The notes under the pieces are model-generated. The model was given only the letters and a program-made list of their open reading frames with translations, ran no database searches and was not told the origin of the DNA. DNA of 64,000 nucleotides, taken from the NCBI GenBank assembly GCA_020881915.1, contig JAJFPB010000003.1, positions 682,001-746,000 on the forward strand. The letters are read 5' to 3'. Origin of the DNA: Paramyrothecium sp. XJ0827 (taxonomy: Eukaryota; Ascomycota; Sordariomycetes; Hypocreales; Stachybotryaceae). Position numbers and translations under genes: made by a program. Below, in pieces: positions 1-9,640 of the stretch (positions are counted from its first letter, which is position 1; each line of letters begins with the position of its first letter).

Positions 1-831
1 GTCGGCTTCTACGTCATTGGTGTGCTCTGCGTTGGTATCATCTGCAGCTCTCGAGACCCTACTCTCATGGCTGCACTGGATTCCGACGCGGCAGGTTCGG
101 GAGCATCCCCGTGGGTCATCGGTATCCAGAACCTGGGCATCACCGGCCTCCCTGACCTTATCAACTTCTTGATCCTCTTGTCGGCGTGGTCCTGCGGAAA
201 TGCCTATCTCTACTCCTCTAGTCGCACGCTATACGGCTTGGCTCGTGATGGGCAGGCCCCTAGATTTCTGCTCAAGTGCACCAAATCAGGTGTGCCTATT
301 TACTGTGTCGGCGTTGTGAGCCTCATCAGCTGCATCACGTTCCTAGTCACTTCCAATTCAGCCGTCGAAGTCTTCTTCTGGTTCATCGACCTCACAACCA
401 CCGGACTCATCGCTACCTACACCATGATGCTGTTGACATTTCTGGGGTGGTACCGCGCGCGCAAGGCTCAAAGCTTGCCGGAAACGTCTTTATACTACAT
501 TGCGCCGTTGACCCCATACGCCGCTTATTTCGCCACGCTTCTCGGCTTTCTAGCCCTCATCTTCATTGGTTTTGACACATTCCAGCCTTTTGACCTGCAG
601 GGCTTTATCACCAGCTACTTTTGTCTGCCGTACGCTGTGGTGCTGTTCGTGGGCTGGAAAGTGATCAAGCGCACCAAGTTTGTCAATCCAAAGATGGCGG
701 ACCTGGTCAGCGGTAAGGCAGAAGTGGACAAAGAGTGCGCGATATGGGAGGATGGTGGCATCGAGGAGAACTACAAGAGGGCATTGGCTGAGATGTCTTT
801 CCTGAGGAGAAGATGGGAAGGCCTTTGGTAA
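1..831 (+). CDS. Amino-acid permease, YAT/GAP1-like (5' truncated by window edge)
   Basis: The open frame runs from base 1 to a TAA at 829-831, so only the C-terminal 276 residues are present. It reads as the last membrane segments of a fungal amino-acid permease of the APC superfamily, which imports amino acids across the plasma membrane by proton symport. Family-typical features are the SSRDP motif near the start, the LLSAWSCGNAYLYSSSRTLYG helix followed by LARDGQAPRF, and several hydrophobic helices spanning about residues 35-220. The C-terminal cytoplasmic tail is charged and ends RRRWEGLW. No intron is seen in this part. The substrate cannot be told from the C-terminal half. The next gene (halogenase-like) follows in the same direction after about 1 kb, with no sign of shared function. 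Confidence 0.9.
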   Translation, partial: VGFYVIGVLCVGIICSSRDPTLMAALDSDAAGSGASPWVIGIQNLGITGLPDLINFLILLSAWSCGNAYLYSSSRTLYGLARDGQAPRFLLKCTKSGVPIYCVGVVSLISCITFLVTSNSAVEVFFWFIDLTTTGLIATYTMMLLTFLGWYRARKAQSLPETSLYYIAPLTPYAAYFATLLGFLALIFIGFDTFQPFDLQGFITSYFCLPYAVVLFVGWKVIKRTKFVNPKMADLVSGKAEVDKECAIWEDGGIEENYKRALAEMSFLRRRWEGLW

Positions 832-1852
832 TGGGCTAAAGGATGAATATTGCACCGGCGAAAGAAAATATTTTAAAACATCTTCAACGTTCTTGGTTCA
901 TTGTGAATACTGGTCAGTAGCCACAGAGGAAACGTGTGCTGGACGCGTGTCCCAGACTCTGACTCGCCATCCAATAGGAGAAGAATCACAGCGATAACCA
1001 AATCGCGGGACAAGAGCTCCGCCATTGTGCAGGGCGATTGAGAGGCCCCTCATGCTGCCAGCAAAATCGTACTTTCTTAGCCCGTTCCGGCGTTGACCGC
1101 GCTGTGCCTTTCCTTGGCAGACATAACTGTTGGGTGGATACACGGACGAATCAATTTTCTCACCGCAAGACCGAGCTATTGAGATGGCTGCACTCTGCAT
1201 GATGGCTATTAATTTCTGGTGCTCGGCGAACGAATTATCAGCAACGTCTCCCAATGTTGGTCTAGCGTATGTGAGATTCCCCGCCTCCAGAAGCAGCCGA
1301 GGATGAAGGATTCGGGTCGTCGGGATGGGCTTGACTGAACTGGATCTAGCTGCAGCAAACTGCGTCATTACTCTCTCAATGGTGCTTCATCTTTCACCAT
1401 GTATTGTTTCGTTAGTACTGTATATCAGTCGGAAATAAAACCGTATGCCTCCATAAAAAACAGCAAAGTTAGATGTCGACCTTCTTAGCCTATTGCCAAG
1501 CATGGCTATTGTAGACGCAGATCCCCCGGGGCAGCTGAGAGAGACTTTCAGGAACACTCGCTTCAAAGGGTCGGTCATCTCCCGACTCCTCCAAGGTGAT
1601 CCTCCTGGCAGATTTCACCTTCCGACCTTCCTAATGCGTGTCTAGGCGCGACGAGTACCGTTATCCGTCAAGCGGCACAGCGACGTTGCGAGCCCACGTC
1701 CGAGATGCCGAGCTTTCCTGTGCTAAAGGATAGATTGACTTTTCATGCCTGTATCGAGTGATTATAATGTCTTGTCTCCGCGCCTAAGAATATTTCGTCT
1801 TGGGCTTACTCTACATCTTCGAGATCATTCAGAGGACTTTAAGATAATCACA
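832..1852. other. Intergenic region, permease to halogenase
   Basis: About 1.0 kb separates the permease stop from the halogenase start. Two minus-strand open frames, 898-1368 (156 codons) and 1387-1578 (63 codons), share the same reading frame and are separated by one stop. They could be remnants or exons of one small gene, but I see no recognisable domain, signal peptide or convincing splice pair. I treat the region as the 3' flank of the permease plus the halogenase promoter. Confidence 0.4.
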
Positions 1853-4103
1853 ATGGACGAACCACTGCCGTCTGCTATCACAAATATCCAACCTGTAGAA
1901 GGCAAGCATGCACCATGGTCTATGGTCACGGCCCTCGCTATAGGCGGACTCTCCTCATCGTTGTATTTGTGGCGCAAACGCCGTGACCCAAAAGCATTGA
2001 TTGGCGTAACCAAAACCCAAGGCCATGCCGATCACCCTTCCGACGACATCTTTTTAAACTCGCAAAATCTGCAACCGAACTTGCCATTGGCCTCCGACAT
2101 TGTCGTAGTTGGCGGCGGTATTCACTCACTCATTTATGCGATCCACACACGGTTGCGTTCACAGTCCCTGTTCGCAGCTGACCCGTCTGTGCGCATTCCA
2201 TCCATCACTGTACTCGAGCGTCAATCATCACCTGGCTATAAGATTGGCGAGTCAACATTGACGACTTTTGGTGTGTGGCTGAAGTCAATCGGCATAAGCA
2301 CCTCGGTGCTATGGCGTCTATTCGGAGCCAAGGACGGCTTGGCCTTCTACTACCTCCCCTCCGACGGCTCTTGGGATGGAGTGACATCGTTTTGTGCAAA
2401 TGGGCCACGAGGAGACTTTGTAGCCACTCTACAAATTGAGCGAAAGATCAGCGAGTTGTTATTGACGCTCTACGCCCAGAGGCTCGGGGTCAAGGTGTTC
2501 CACGGCGTGGGCGTTGACGTTGCTGGGACGCAGACAAAGAGTTGGGAGGCGGAAAACTCCACTTCCACGCCGAGCACAAATCTTGGTGAGAACAGCCAAC
2601 ACTGTGGTGTGGAAGAAAACCTGCCAGGCATTGGAAGAGTCAAGCTTAACAGCGGTGCCGAGATTTCGACTAAGATGTTAGTCGATGCCACCGGTCGTTT
2701 CCGTCGGTTCGCCTCGAAAGAGGCGCGTACCAAACGATTTGAAGGTTTCAACACGGATTCTTTCTGGGCGTATTTCGAAATGGAAGGCGATGAGTCTGAG
2801 CTGCCATTTGACAACTATGAGAGTTGCCATACCAATCATATTTGCTTAGCGGAAGGGTAAGTTTGTCGACTCACAATTCGCTCAAGTCTTTACTCTGTCA
2901 TGAGCAGAAACTGAGACCATTCCATCATGCCCACGGAATTACTCAGAACTAATATTTATTCTTAGTTGGGCATGGCTTATCCGCCTGCCGACATGGGAAG
3001 GGAGCTCCATTCCTAACCTGACAGCCATGATCAACCATCTCCTAGACCTCAACGAGCTCAACACACCCTCGGATGAGTATCCTTCAATGGAAGAGCTGGC
3101 GCGAAAATTCAACTGCAAAATCCGCTGGGTCACGAGTATCGGATATGCCTTGCGCAGTGACGTGCCTTATCCACCGGCGGAGGAGCTGGAAAAATACGGA
3201 AGCTGTGAAGCAGAGCGACGGTTCAACTGGGTCACCGCGAAGTACCCTCGCATGCAAGCATACATGGACCACCATCGGCTAGTGCAAGATCTTTACGGCA
3301 AGAACACGACGTGGTTTATCCGCAAGCACTTGACCTATGGCTCGCCTGTCGTCTCAGGAATACCGCGAAGGGCGGATGGTAGCACTGGAATGATGTGGGC
3401 AGCCATCGGTGACGCGGCTGGATTCACGAACCCCCTGTACTCGCCGGGCATCAACTGCAACATGGCCACGAGCATTCTGCTCGCCGAGAAGACGCCGCTG
3501 TTGCTGTCACGAGACGACTCTGAGAAAGCGAAGAGTCTGTCACATTACAACGCGTTCTGCGCTGAACGAGTTGTAAACCTTCACCGCATGAACGTGTACA
3601 ATTACGTGTTGATGCAGTCGCCCAAGACCGGACCGCTGGGCCCTCTATGGCAGTACCTCTCTGGGACTGGTAATGCTTTATGGCGCCGTTCCGCAGAATT
3701 TGTCTCCATAGATCGAGTGGCAGAGTTCGTCACGACGTGGGAATGGGGATCGCAGCATCCAGAGTACATCGCCTTCGCAAAGGAGGCTATCCGGCTGCTC
3801 TCCGGTTCCCTGCGAGATGGCCCACCTGGTGAAGCCACTGTGAATGAAGTCCTACAAATCTCCGAGAGGTTGCTGGCCGAGGCAAAGAAGAGCGGCAAAT
3901 ACCAAAATCGCTGGGCCGGCCTGTTCAGCTGGTATGACGATGAGCTACGATTCGACGAAAAGAAAGTGGGCAGAGACAGGCTTGCTGTGCGCTGCGAGGG
4001 ATGCAGGAACTGGCGGGTATTGACTGGAGTATCAAGAAAGTGCTGTACATGCGGTTTTGTGTGCAAAGAAGTAGAAATTGTCAAGTACTCAGGGCATGTT
4101 TAA
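1853..4103 (+). CDS. Flavin-dependent halogenase-like FAD enzyme with Cys-rich C-terminus
   Basis: Joined exons 1853-2856 and 2966-4103 give 713 residues. The 109-bp intron starts GTAAGT and has a CTAAT branch site. An upstream in-frame ATG at 1745 exists, but 1853 has the better context (ACAATGG) and lies just before a membrane-anchor-like segment (residues about 20-40). The dinucleotide-binding motif VVVGGGIHS follows, then KIGEST. The splice creates GWAWLIRLP, the WxWxI signature of flavin-dependent halogenases, at about residues 335-343. A second FAD motif, AIGDAAGFTNPLYSPG, supports the family. Known members chlorinate or brominate tryptophan or phenolic substrates using reduced FAD, halide and oxygen. 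The tail (678-701) has CxxC...CCxCxxxC spacing, like a small zinc ribbon, which is unusual. No polyketide or peptide synthase lies nearby, so the substrate is unknown. A non-halogenating FAD monooxygenase remains possible. Confidence 0.82.
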
Positions 4104-4258
4104 GATTTATAACTGTCATTCAGCTGGTCAAGGTGCTCGGGGCCATATTATCAATAAGCCAAGCTGGTCAGAATTAATCATTAGGGTATATTGAACTGTC
4201 TGAAGAGTGTCGCTAAGTCTAACGCTAGTCGAAAGCAAATTACTAGGAATGAAATATC

Positions 4259-6284
4259 TTAGGCAATGTATTTCATGCGCCATGGGCGGAGTGACCTCGT
4301 GTAACTGGGAGACGTCTCTACTCCCTTGACGATAGGAAGCTTCTTCAAGGGCATCTGGCCTTCCTCCTCCATACACATCATCTTGTCAGCCTCGATCAAG
4401 ATGTCGAGTTCCGTCAGGCCAGTCAAGGTTGGCAGTGGTATTTGGTGTTGCAATATGCACACGATTCCAAGGAGGACAATGAGAAGGACTACTCCATCGA
4501 CGGCGATGAAAGTCCAACCTGTCCAGTCCTTGATCACAAGGCGTTGAGTAGACGAGCCACCGGTGGCCGTTGTGATCATGTCATTTGAAAGAGGAAAGTC
4601 TCCCAAGAGGAGTTTAAGAGTTTCGTCTCGCCCGATTGTGTAATTTGCCAACTGCTGCGAGGTGACCGCAAATTGCAGCGGAATGGAAAGAAAGTTCTGG
4701 AGCACAGTGGCCAACGTGTTGTCTTCATCTGTGAAGATATCACCGTACACACGGTGAACCCAGGTCAAAGCATAAGTCAGCGAACTGATGCTCATGTTTG
4801 CCTGCTTAGGGTTCGGTGTGACCAGGCTCGGATATCGCTTTGGTACGAGCAACGAGTCAAAGATTTCCGCATAGTCCTCTGCAATAAGGGGAAGCTTCTT
4901 GGGGTCGCCTTCCGGTGTCGTATGGAGGATCGAGAGGTTTTGGCGGCTATAGGTGGTCGTTGTGTATTGCTGATAAGCACTCATCAACAACTGTGTTTTC
5001 ATGGGAGCATGCTTCCATTCCTCATCTTCGTCACACTCATGTTTGTCGTACACCGTCTGGGGACAGGTCGTCCAGCCTTGACTCATTGTTAGCGTTCAAC
5101 TATTCAACAAACAAGAACGGCTTCAGCAAAAGACAGGGAAGCCTTACCAGCCGCAATGTCATCTCCACGCTGCTTGACGCATATCTTGAAGCCGTCTAGA
5201 TCCTGCTGACCGCCGAATACGCAGTCCTCTGCGGAGTTGAACAAGAAGTTTGGGTCAAGGTCTTTGAAGGTTGTTGTGAAGCCTTGAGCGTGGGAGATCT
5301 GGATTGCATCGACGTCCTCGAACAATCCATCATGAAAAATGGAAGTGTTCAAAAAGGGACGGACCTGGCGGACCGTCTCAAGACCACCTGGCCACAAGAG
5401 AGCTTTGCAGTCGTCTCCACATCCGTCGACTGTAGTTTCTGTCGCATATCTCGAGTTGCCTTGAAGACTCGAGGACCAGGTTGTGAAGTATTGGCAAAGA
5501 TCAGGTGTCGAGACCATGTTTAGAAGTTTGGTATCGAGAGGAATAAGACCGGCATAGACAGGGAGTTCCACTTGGGCAGGGACAAAGAAATAGTCGAAGT
5601 CCGCCTGAACTATGTGGGGGGTTAGTTTCCACTGATGCAGGTAGCGGGCAACATTTGAACTGACACTTAAGAACGGAACCGAAGCCAAGGTTGAGAATTG
5701 GTAGAGCCAGCCTTGGGCGATGTCAGTGGATAGTACTCTACTAGGAGCCTAAGGACTAACCTGAGTAGACACCAGGCATTCAAGAGGTAGGAAGCCATGG
5801 CGAACTTGGCAGTTGTGACCCATTGCGACGAGAGTCCAATGCCAAACCACGTGAAAGCCGACGTGCCTTCGGGCCTGGTGGCGAAGAACAACCGCAAAGC
5901 CCCCAACAGCTGCCTCAAAGTCGTATCGGCAAGGATGGCTGATGCTTGTGAGAAGATGGAAACGAGCAAGTTAGTCGTCGAGGCATCGAAAGTGGTGCGG
6001 CCGATGATGACCTCGCCGCGGATCAAGACGAAGTAGATGAAGAGACAATGCAGGATGCTGAAGAAGACAAAGCCAAAGAAGGTCCAGATGAGGACGCTGA
6101 TGGGGCGAGACCGCGATATCACGCGCCCCCATCTGTTCGACGGGATTGTGGTGGGAACTCGCAGAGTGCTGGCATGGCTAGGAGCCCAGTCGGAGCCTTT
6201 CCCATCGCGAGAGATAGGCGTCTGCGGTGTTGTAGGTACCGAGTAGAGAGGCCATGAGTTGGCAAGCTGTTCCTTGGAGTCCAT
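4259..6284 (-). CDS. Fungal membrane protein of unknown function
   Basis: On the minus strand the exons are 6284-5761, 5659-5148 and 5076-4259, giving 617 residues. Introns are 101 bp (GTTAGT donor) and 71 bp (GTAAGG donor, GCTAAC branch). The first intron's acceptor is a choice between two AGs six bases apart, both in frame. The start ATG at 6284 has an ideal ACCATGG context. Topology: a hydrophilic proline/serine-rich N-terminus, a strong membrane segment near residues 60-85 and further hydrophobic stretches to about 175. A long cysteine-containing loop with N-glycosylation sequons follows, then one clear membrane helix near residues 530-555 and a short acidic tail. This arrangement is familiar from large families of uncharacterised fungal membrane proteins. 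I assign no function. It converges with the halogenase gene, 155 bp away. Confidence 0.75.
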
Positions 6285-8551
6285 GGTTATTGCGGCACAG
6301 CTCAAGAAACTGCCTTGACCATCGATGGAACGCTGTGGTGGAAGTGATCGAGAAGGATGAAGATCAAGGCTCCAACGACGGGTAGGAGGGGAGGCCCGAG
6401 GCAGTACAGCCCATTAATACTACACGAAGACAATTGCCGGGCTCCCCCCCCCCATACCAAGTCGAGGTCTCCCGCGATTGTCTAATGGAAAGGGCTACTG
6501 CACGCATCCTTGCCCTCCCCTGGCCAGGTTTCCTCTCCCCTACCCAAGCTTATCGCGCCCGGCTCGAATGCTCTCCTGCAGGGGAGGGGGCCCGCTGAAC
6601 CATGTGGGAGAAGCGTCTGTAGGATCCGAGCGGCTTCAGGTCGGGCCCAGGGTTGCGCCTTGAGCTGCGGCCGAACCCCTGTCCTCAATCTTACCCGCAG
6701 TTCGTCCCACCAATGGACGCCCCCACGACCCCGGCAGCGTCGCGTTTACCTTACGACACCACCAGGCCCCGGGCAAGGCTACCGTGAATGGTTGCGAGTG
6801 TAACATGCGCGGGATATTGCGAGCTTGCAGGCTGAGCTGAACGTCCCAATTTCAGCCGTGCCCGTCCGACTTGATTTCCCGATGAAGAACCATTTGCACG
6901 TTTTCGTCCCGACAGTCGTACCGGCGGAAAGATCGTGGCCAGGCCATTGGAAATCTAGCCCTACGGGGAGAGGACTGCAGCCACCACGTTAGGGGCTGAC
7001 GCCAGGACGATTGCCGGGTGATGGCGCCGCCACAGACCTGCCAAGAGTTGGCAAGCTTCCGTGCCCCCCGCGATGGTTCGAGTTGAGCCGTGTTGTAGTG
7101 ACGGCTGTGGAGTGGCTACTCGTCATGATTCATATCTCGGACGTAGCATCGTCCGCTGGGTCTGTTGTCTGCTCGCTCGCACTTCTCTCCAAGGAGAACT
7201 GCGAGGCAGGCATGCTGCAGCCGAGCATTCGGCTCATTCACTCCGCTGTTACCTTGTCTACGGACAGGCCGGTCGGCAGGAGAAGAAGCCTGTCAATGCA
7301 CAGGGACTGTTGGGACAAGGGACCCTACCGGTCGACACTCCCCCAACCACCATTTCCGCAGCCCCGGGTGAGGCTCAAGTCTCCCAGAGAGATTTATCGT
7401 CTGTGTGCCGCAGTCGACTGCTGGACTGAGCGGCTTTTGGTGACTTGTCGCCCTGCAATTGGACCCATGACCTCCGCGCAGAGACTAAGAATAAGGCTGC
7501 GATAAAAATGGTAAAAAGGTGACGAGCTCCGTACAGTCCTACGCCCGGCCCGAGGGGACGAAAAAGCTAGCCCGAGGGGACGAAAAGGCTAGACCACTGT
7601 CAAAAACTCTTGTCACATCTTGCAGATTGAATCCAAGGGCGCGCGACAGGGCCATCCTGGTATCCTCGGTCCTGATTGGGGCTTGTGGCTCGCGTGCTCG
7701 TGCGGCTGAACACGCCCCTGGAGCCAGAAACTAATTAAAGACCCAGCAGCGTGCGGGGGAAGAGTGTCTCGGACTGGGCCTACATACACGGGCTGAGTTT
7801 TCTGCACACCGGCTCGGATTTGTTCCCACTGTTGTCCAAGAGGAGTTGGATCTACATGGTCATCCGTCCTCCTGGCCTGGTGAATACTGGTAGGCTCCAT
7901 AACTCGTGCAATGCCGAGTACGAAATGTTCCGGCCCTGCAGTGCCTTGCTGTACCCCCCCTGTCCACAACCGTCCAAGTGTCTTGTCAACTTGCACATGG
8001 CGCCGTCATCGCGTCGGCTGCCAGCACGGCAGTAGGCTGCCGCGTCCGGACGAGCGTCTCATGCAGATGCTTGCTAATTATGGAAGCCTCCCCCGAGCAA
8101 TGTAGGTGTCTGAGCCATATCGGAATAGTGCTCAACGTGAGGGGTATATGCCAGGTATGTCCTATTAGGCGTTGACACATCTTTCAGCTATCGGGGTGAG
8201 TCCGAGGCTGTTTCATGTGCACTTTTTCAGCGCTTGCCTTTTCCAGGAGGTGCAATTTACAGTTCCGTTTGGTCGATTGGCAAAGTTTGTAAATAGCGCC
8301 AGTGCGCGAGAAATAGGTCACTTCAGTGCGACACCTTTCAGGCATTTGTGCGAGAATGCTCGAAGGTCGACGAACCATTTGCCTACGGGCAGCCCTTTCA
8401 TTACGGTCAGCAAAGCTTCAGTGTCGCAAGTTCAGTTTTGTAAAAAGGGCGCGACAAATTCCAGTGCGGCATGAGTGAACTGAGAACGCTCAATGTATTG
8501 CTCTATATGTTGCCCAACTGAAGCCATGAATCTATGCTTGTTCTAAACAAT
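6285..8551. other. Gene-poor interval, 2.3 kb
   Basis: No open frame here shows domain-like composition, a signal peptide or consistent splice sites. The longest (7011-7505, plus strand, 164 codons) is rich in Arg, Ser and Cys and overlaps others in different frames, as expected of GC-rich noncoding DNA. C-runs occur at about 6446-6455. It lies between two minus-strand genes, so it contains the promoter of the 4259-6284 gene and the 3' flank of the 8552-9640 gene. Confidence 0.5.
7549..7592 (+). repeat. Two-copy 22-bp tandem repeat
   Basis: Two adjacent 22-base units at 7549-7570 and 7571-7592 begin CCCGAGGGGACGAAAA and differ at a single base. This is direct observation. It is a local duplication in noncoding sequence, with no sign of further copies in the window. 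Confidence 0.9.
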
Positions 8552-9640
8552 CTAGCCCGTCCTGGTAGCCTGATCTCTTGCCCACATTTCTTTCTCTATC
8601 CTGAGACACCTCTGGCCCCATAAGATCGTGAGGTACGCACCAGCCGCTCCCCAGACGGACGGGACGGCCCATCCCAGGGTGTATGCAACCTCGGCGTTAA
8701 TCGTCCAGGCCAAGACGATCAAAGCAATGCTCATCAGCAGGCCGGTGATGGACCAAGCCCACAGCATCTGCACCAGCATGCGCCTGAAGCGAGGAGATGC
8801 GTTGAACCTTTCCAGCGCTGCCTGACGATACGCCTTGCCGCCACCACCATCGCAGGCAGTGATGTCCTCCATGATGCAGAACGTGAGTGGGGGGGTAATG
8901 TCACCGACAACATGGGAGCTGAGGCGGTGCCATCGGAGACGCCATCCGAAATGGTAAGCAATGCCGGTGTACATCATGTACACTACCACCATGATGATGC
9001 CCACGGGCATGATGATGCTCAGACCGCGGATCAACGGCGGGTCGGGAATGCTGAACCCGATCATGAGGGCCGTCATGACGAAGTACGGGTTGCCGAGGAT
9101 GAGATGCACGCTGTCGAAATGCCAGCGCCGTCCACCCTTGAGCGGGCGGTACTCGTCGGTGTTCCAGGCAAGCCGGAGGCCGCGCAGGCCGTACTCGCCG
9201 CCCGATATGAAGCCGAACATGGCGGTGATGATGGCGAACATGGCGCCGGGCCGCATGCTGGTCAGCCGCGAAATGGTGAAGTATAAGATGATCGGGATCA
9301 AGGTGGTCTCTGCGAAGATGAGGAACCAAAAGGCTGCGATCGTGAGCTTGTGCTCCCGCAGGTTGTAGGGCAGCGGAGGCGGCACATCGCTTCGTTTCAC
9401 GGTCGGGGGTGCCGGGGAGGCTGATGCTTTCTCGTTCGTCGAGGGTTCGGTCGTGGTCTGTGAGACGGATGAGGGCGCCGACGGGTCGGGCTGTAGGGCA
9501 TTGTCGGCCGTAGCAGGACGAGTCGCAGGCTGAGCATTTGATGCCGGGGCCGTGGCTTCAATGTCTACGGCCGTGTCGACCGGGACGGGCGGAGCGGGTG
9601 AGGCCATGTCTGCCTCGGGGTTGAGTCTTGCGTCGCCCAT
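8552..9640 (-). CDS. Proline-rich multi-pass membrane protein, unknown
   Basis: A single intronless minus-strand frame of 362 codons starts at an ATG at 9640 and ends near 8552. The first 90 residues are low-complexity, rich in Pro, Ala, Ser and Thr, and probably cytosolic and disordered. From about residue 95 there are six or seven hydrophobic segments, with conserved-looking loops such as SGGEYGLRGLRLAWNT and GGRRWHFDSVHL. The C-terminus is short and basic. This is the pattern of an uncharacterised fungal integral membrane family. I do not recognise a transporter signature. Codon use and the long frame support a real gene, and the antisense frames overlapping it are shadows. Confidence 0.78.
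   Translation of the reverse strand: MGDARLNPEADMASPAPPVPVDTAVDIEATAPASNAQPATRPATADNALQPDPSAPSSVSQTTTEPSTNEKASASPAPPTVKRSDVPPPLPYNLREHKLTIAAFWFLIFAETTLIPIILYFTISRLTSMRPGAMFAIITAMFGFISGGEYGLRGLRLAWNTDEYRPLKGGRRWHFDSVHLILGNPYFVMTALMIGFSIPDPPLIRGLSIIMPVGIIMVVVYMMYTGIAYHFGWRLRWHRLSSHVVGDITPPLTFCIMEDITACDGGGGKAYRQAALERFNASPRFRRMLVQMLWAWSITGLLMSIALIVLAWTINAEVAYTLGWAVPSVWGAAGAYLTILWGQRCLRIEKEMWARDQATRTG

Noticed and set aside
7011..7505. 164-codon plus-strand frame
   Set aside because: Composition is dominated by Arg, Ser and Cys as expected of GC-rich random frames, with other frames open in parallel and no domain or splice support.
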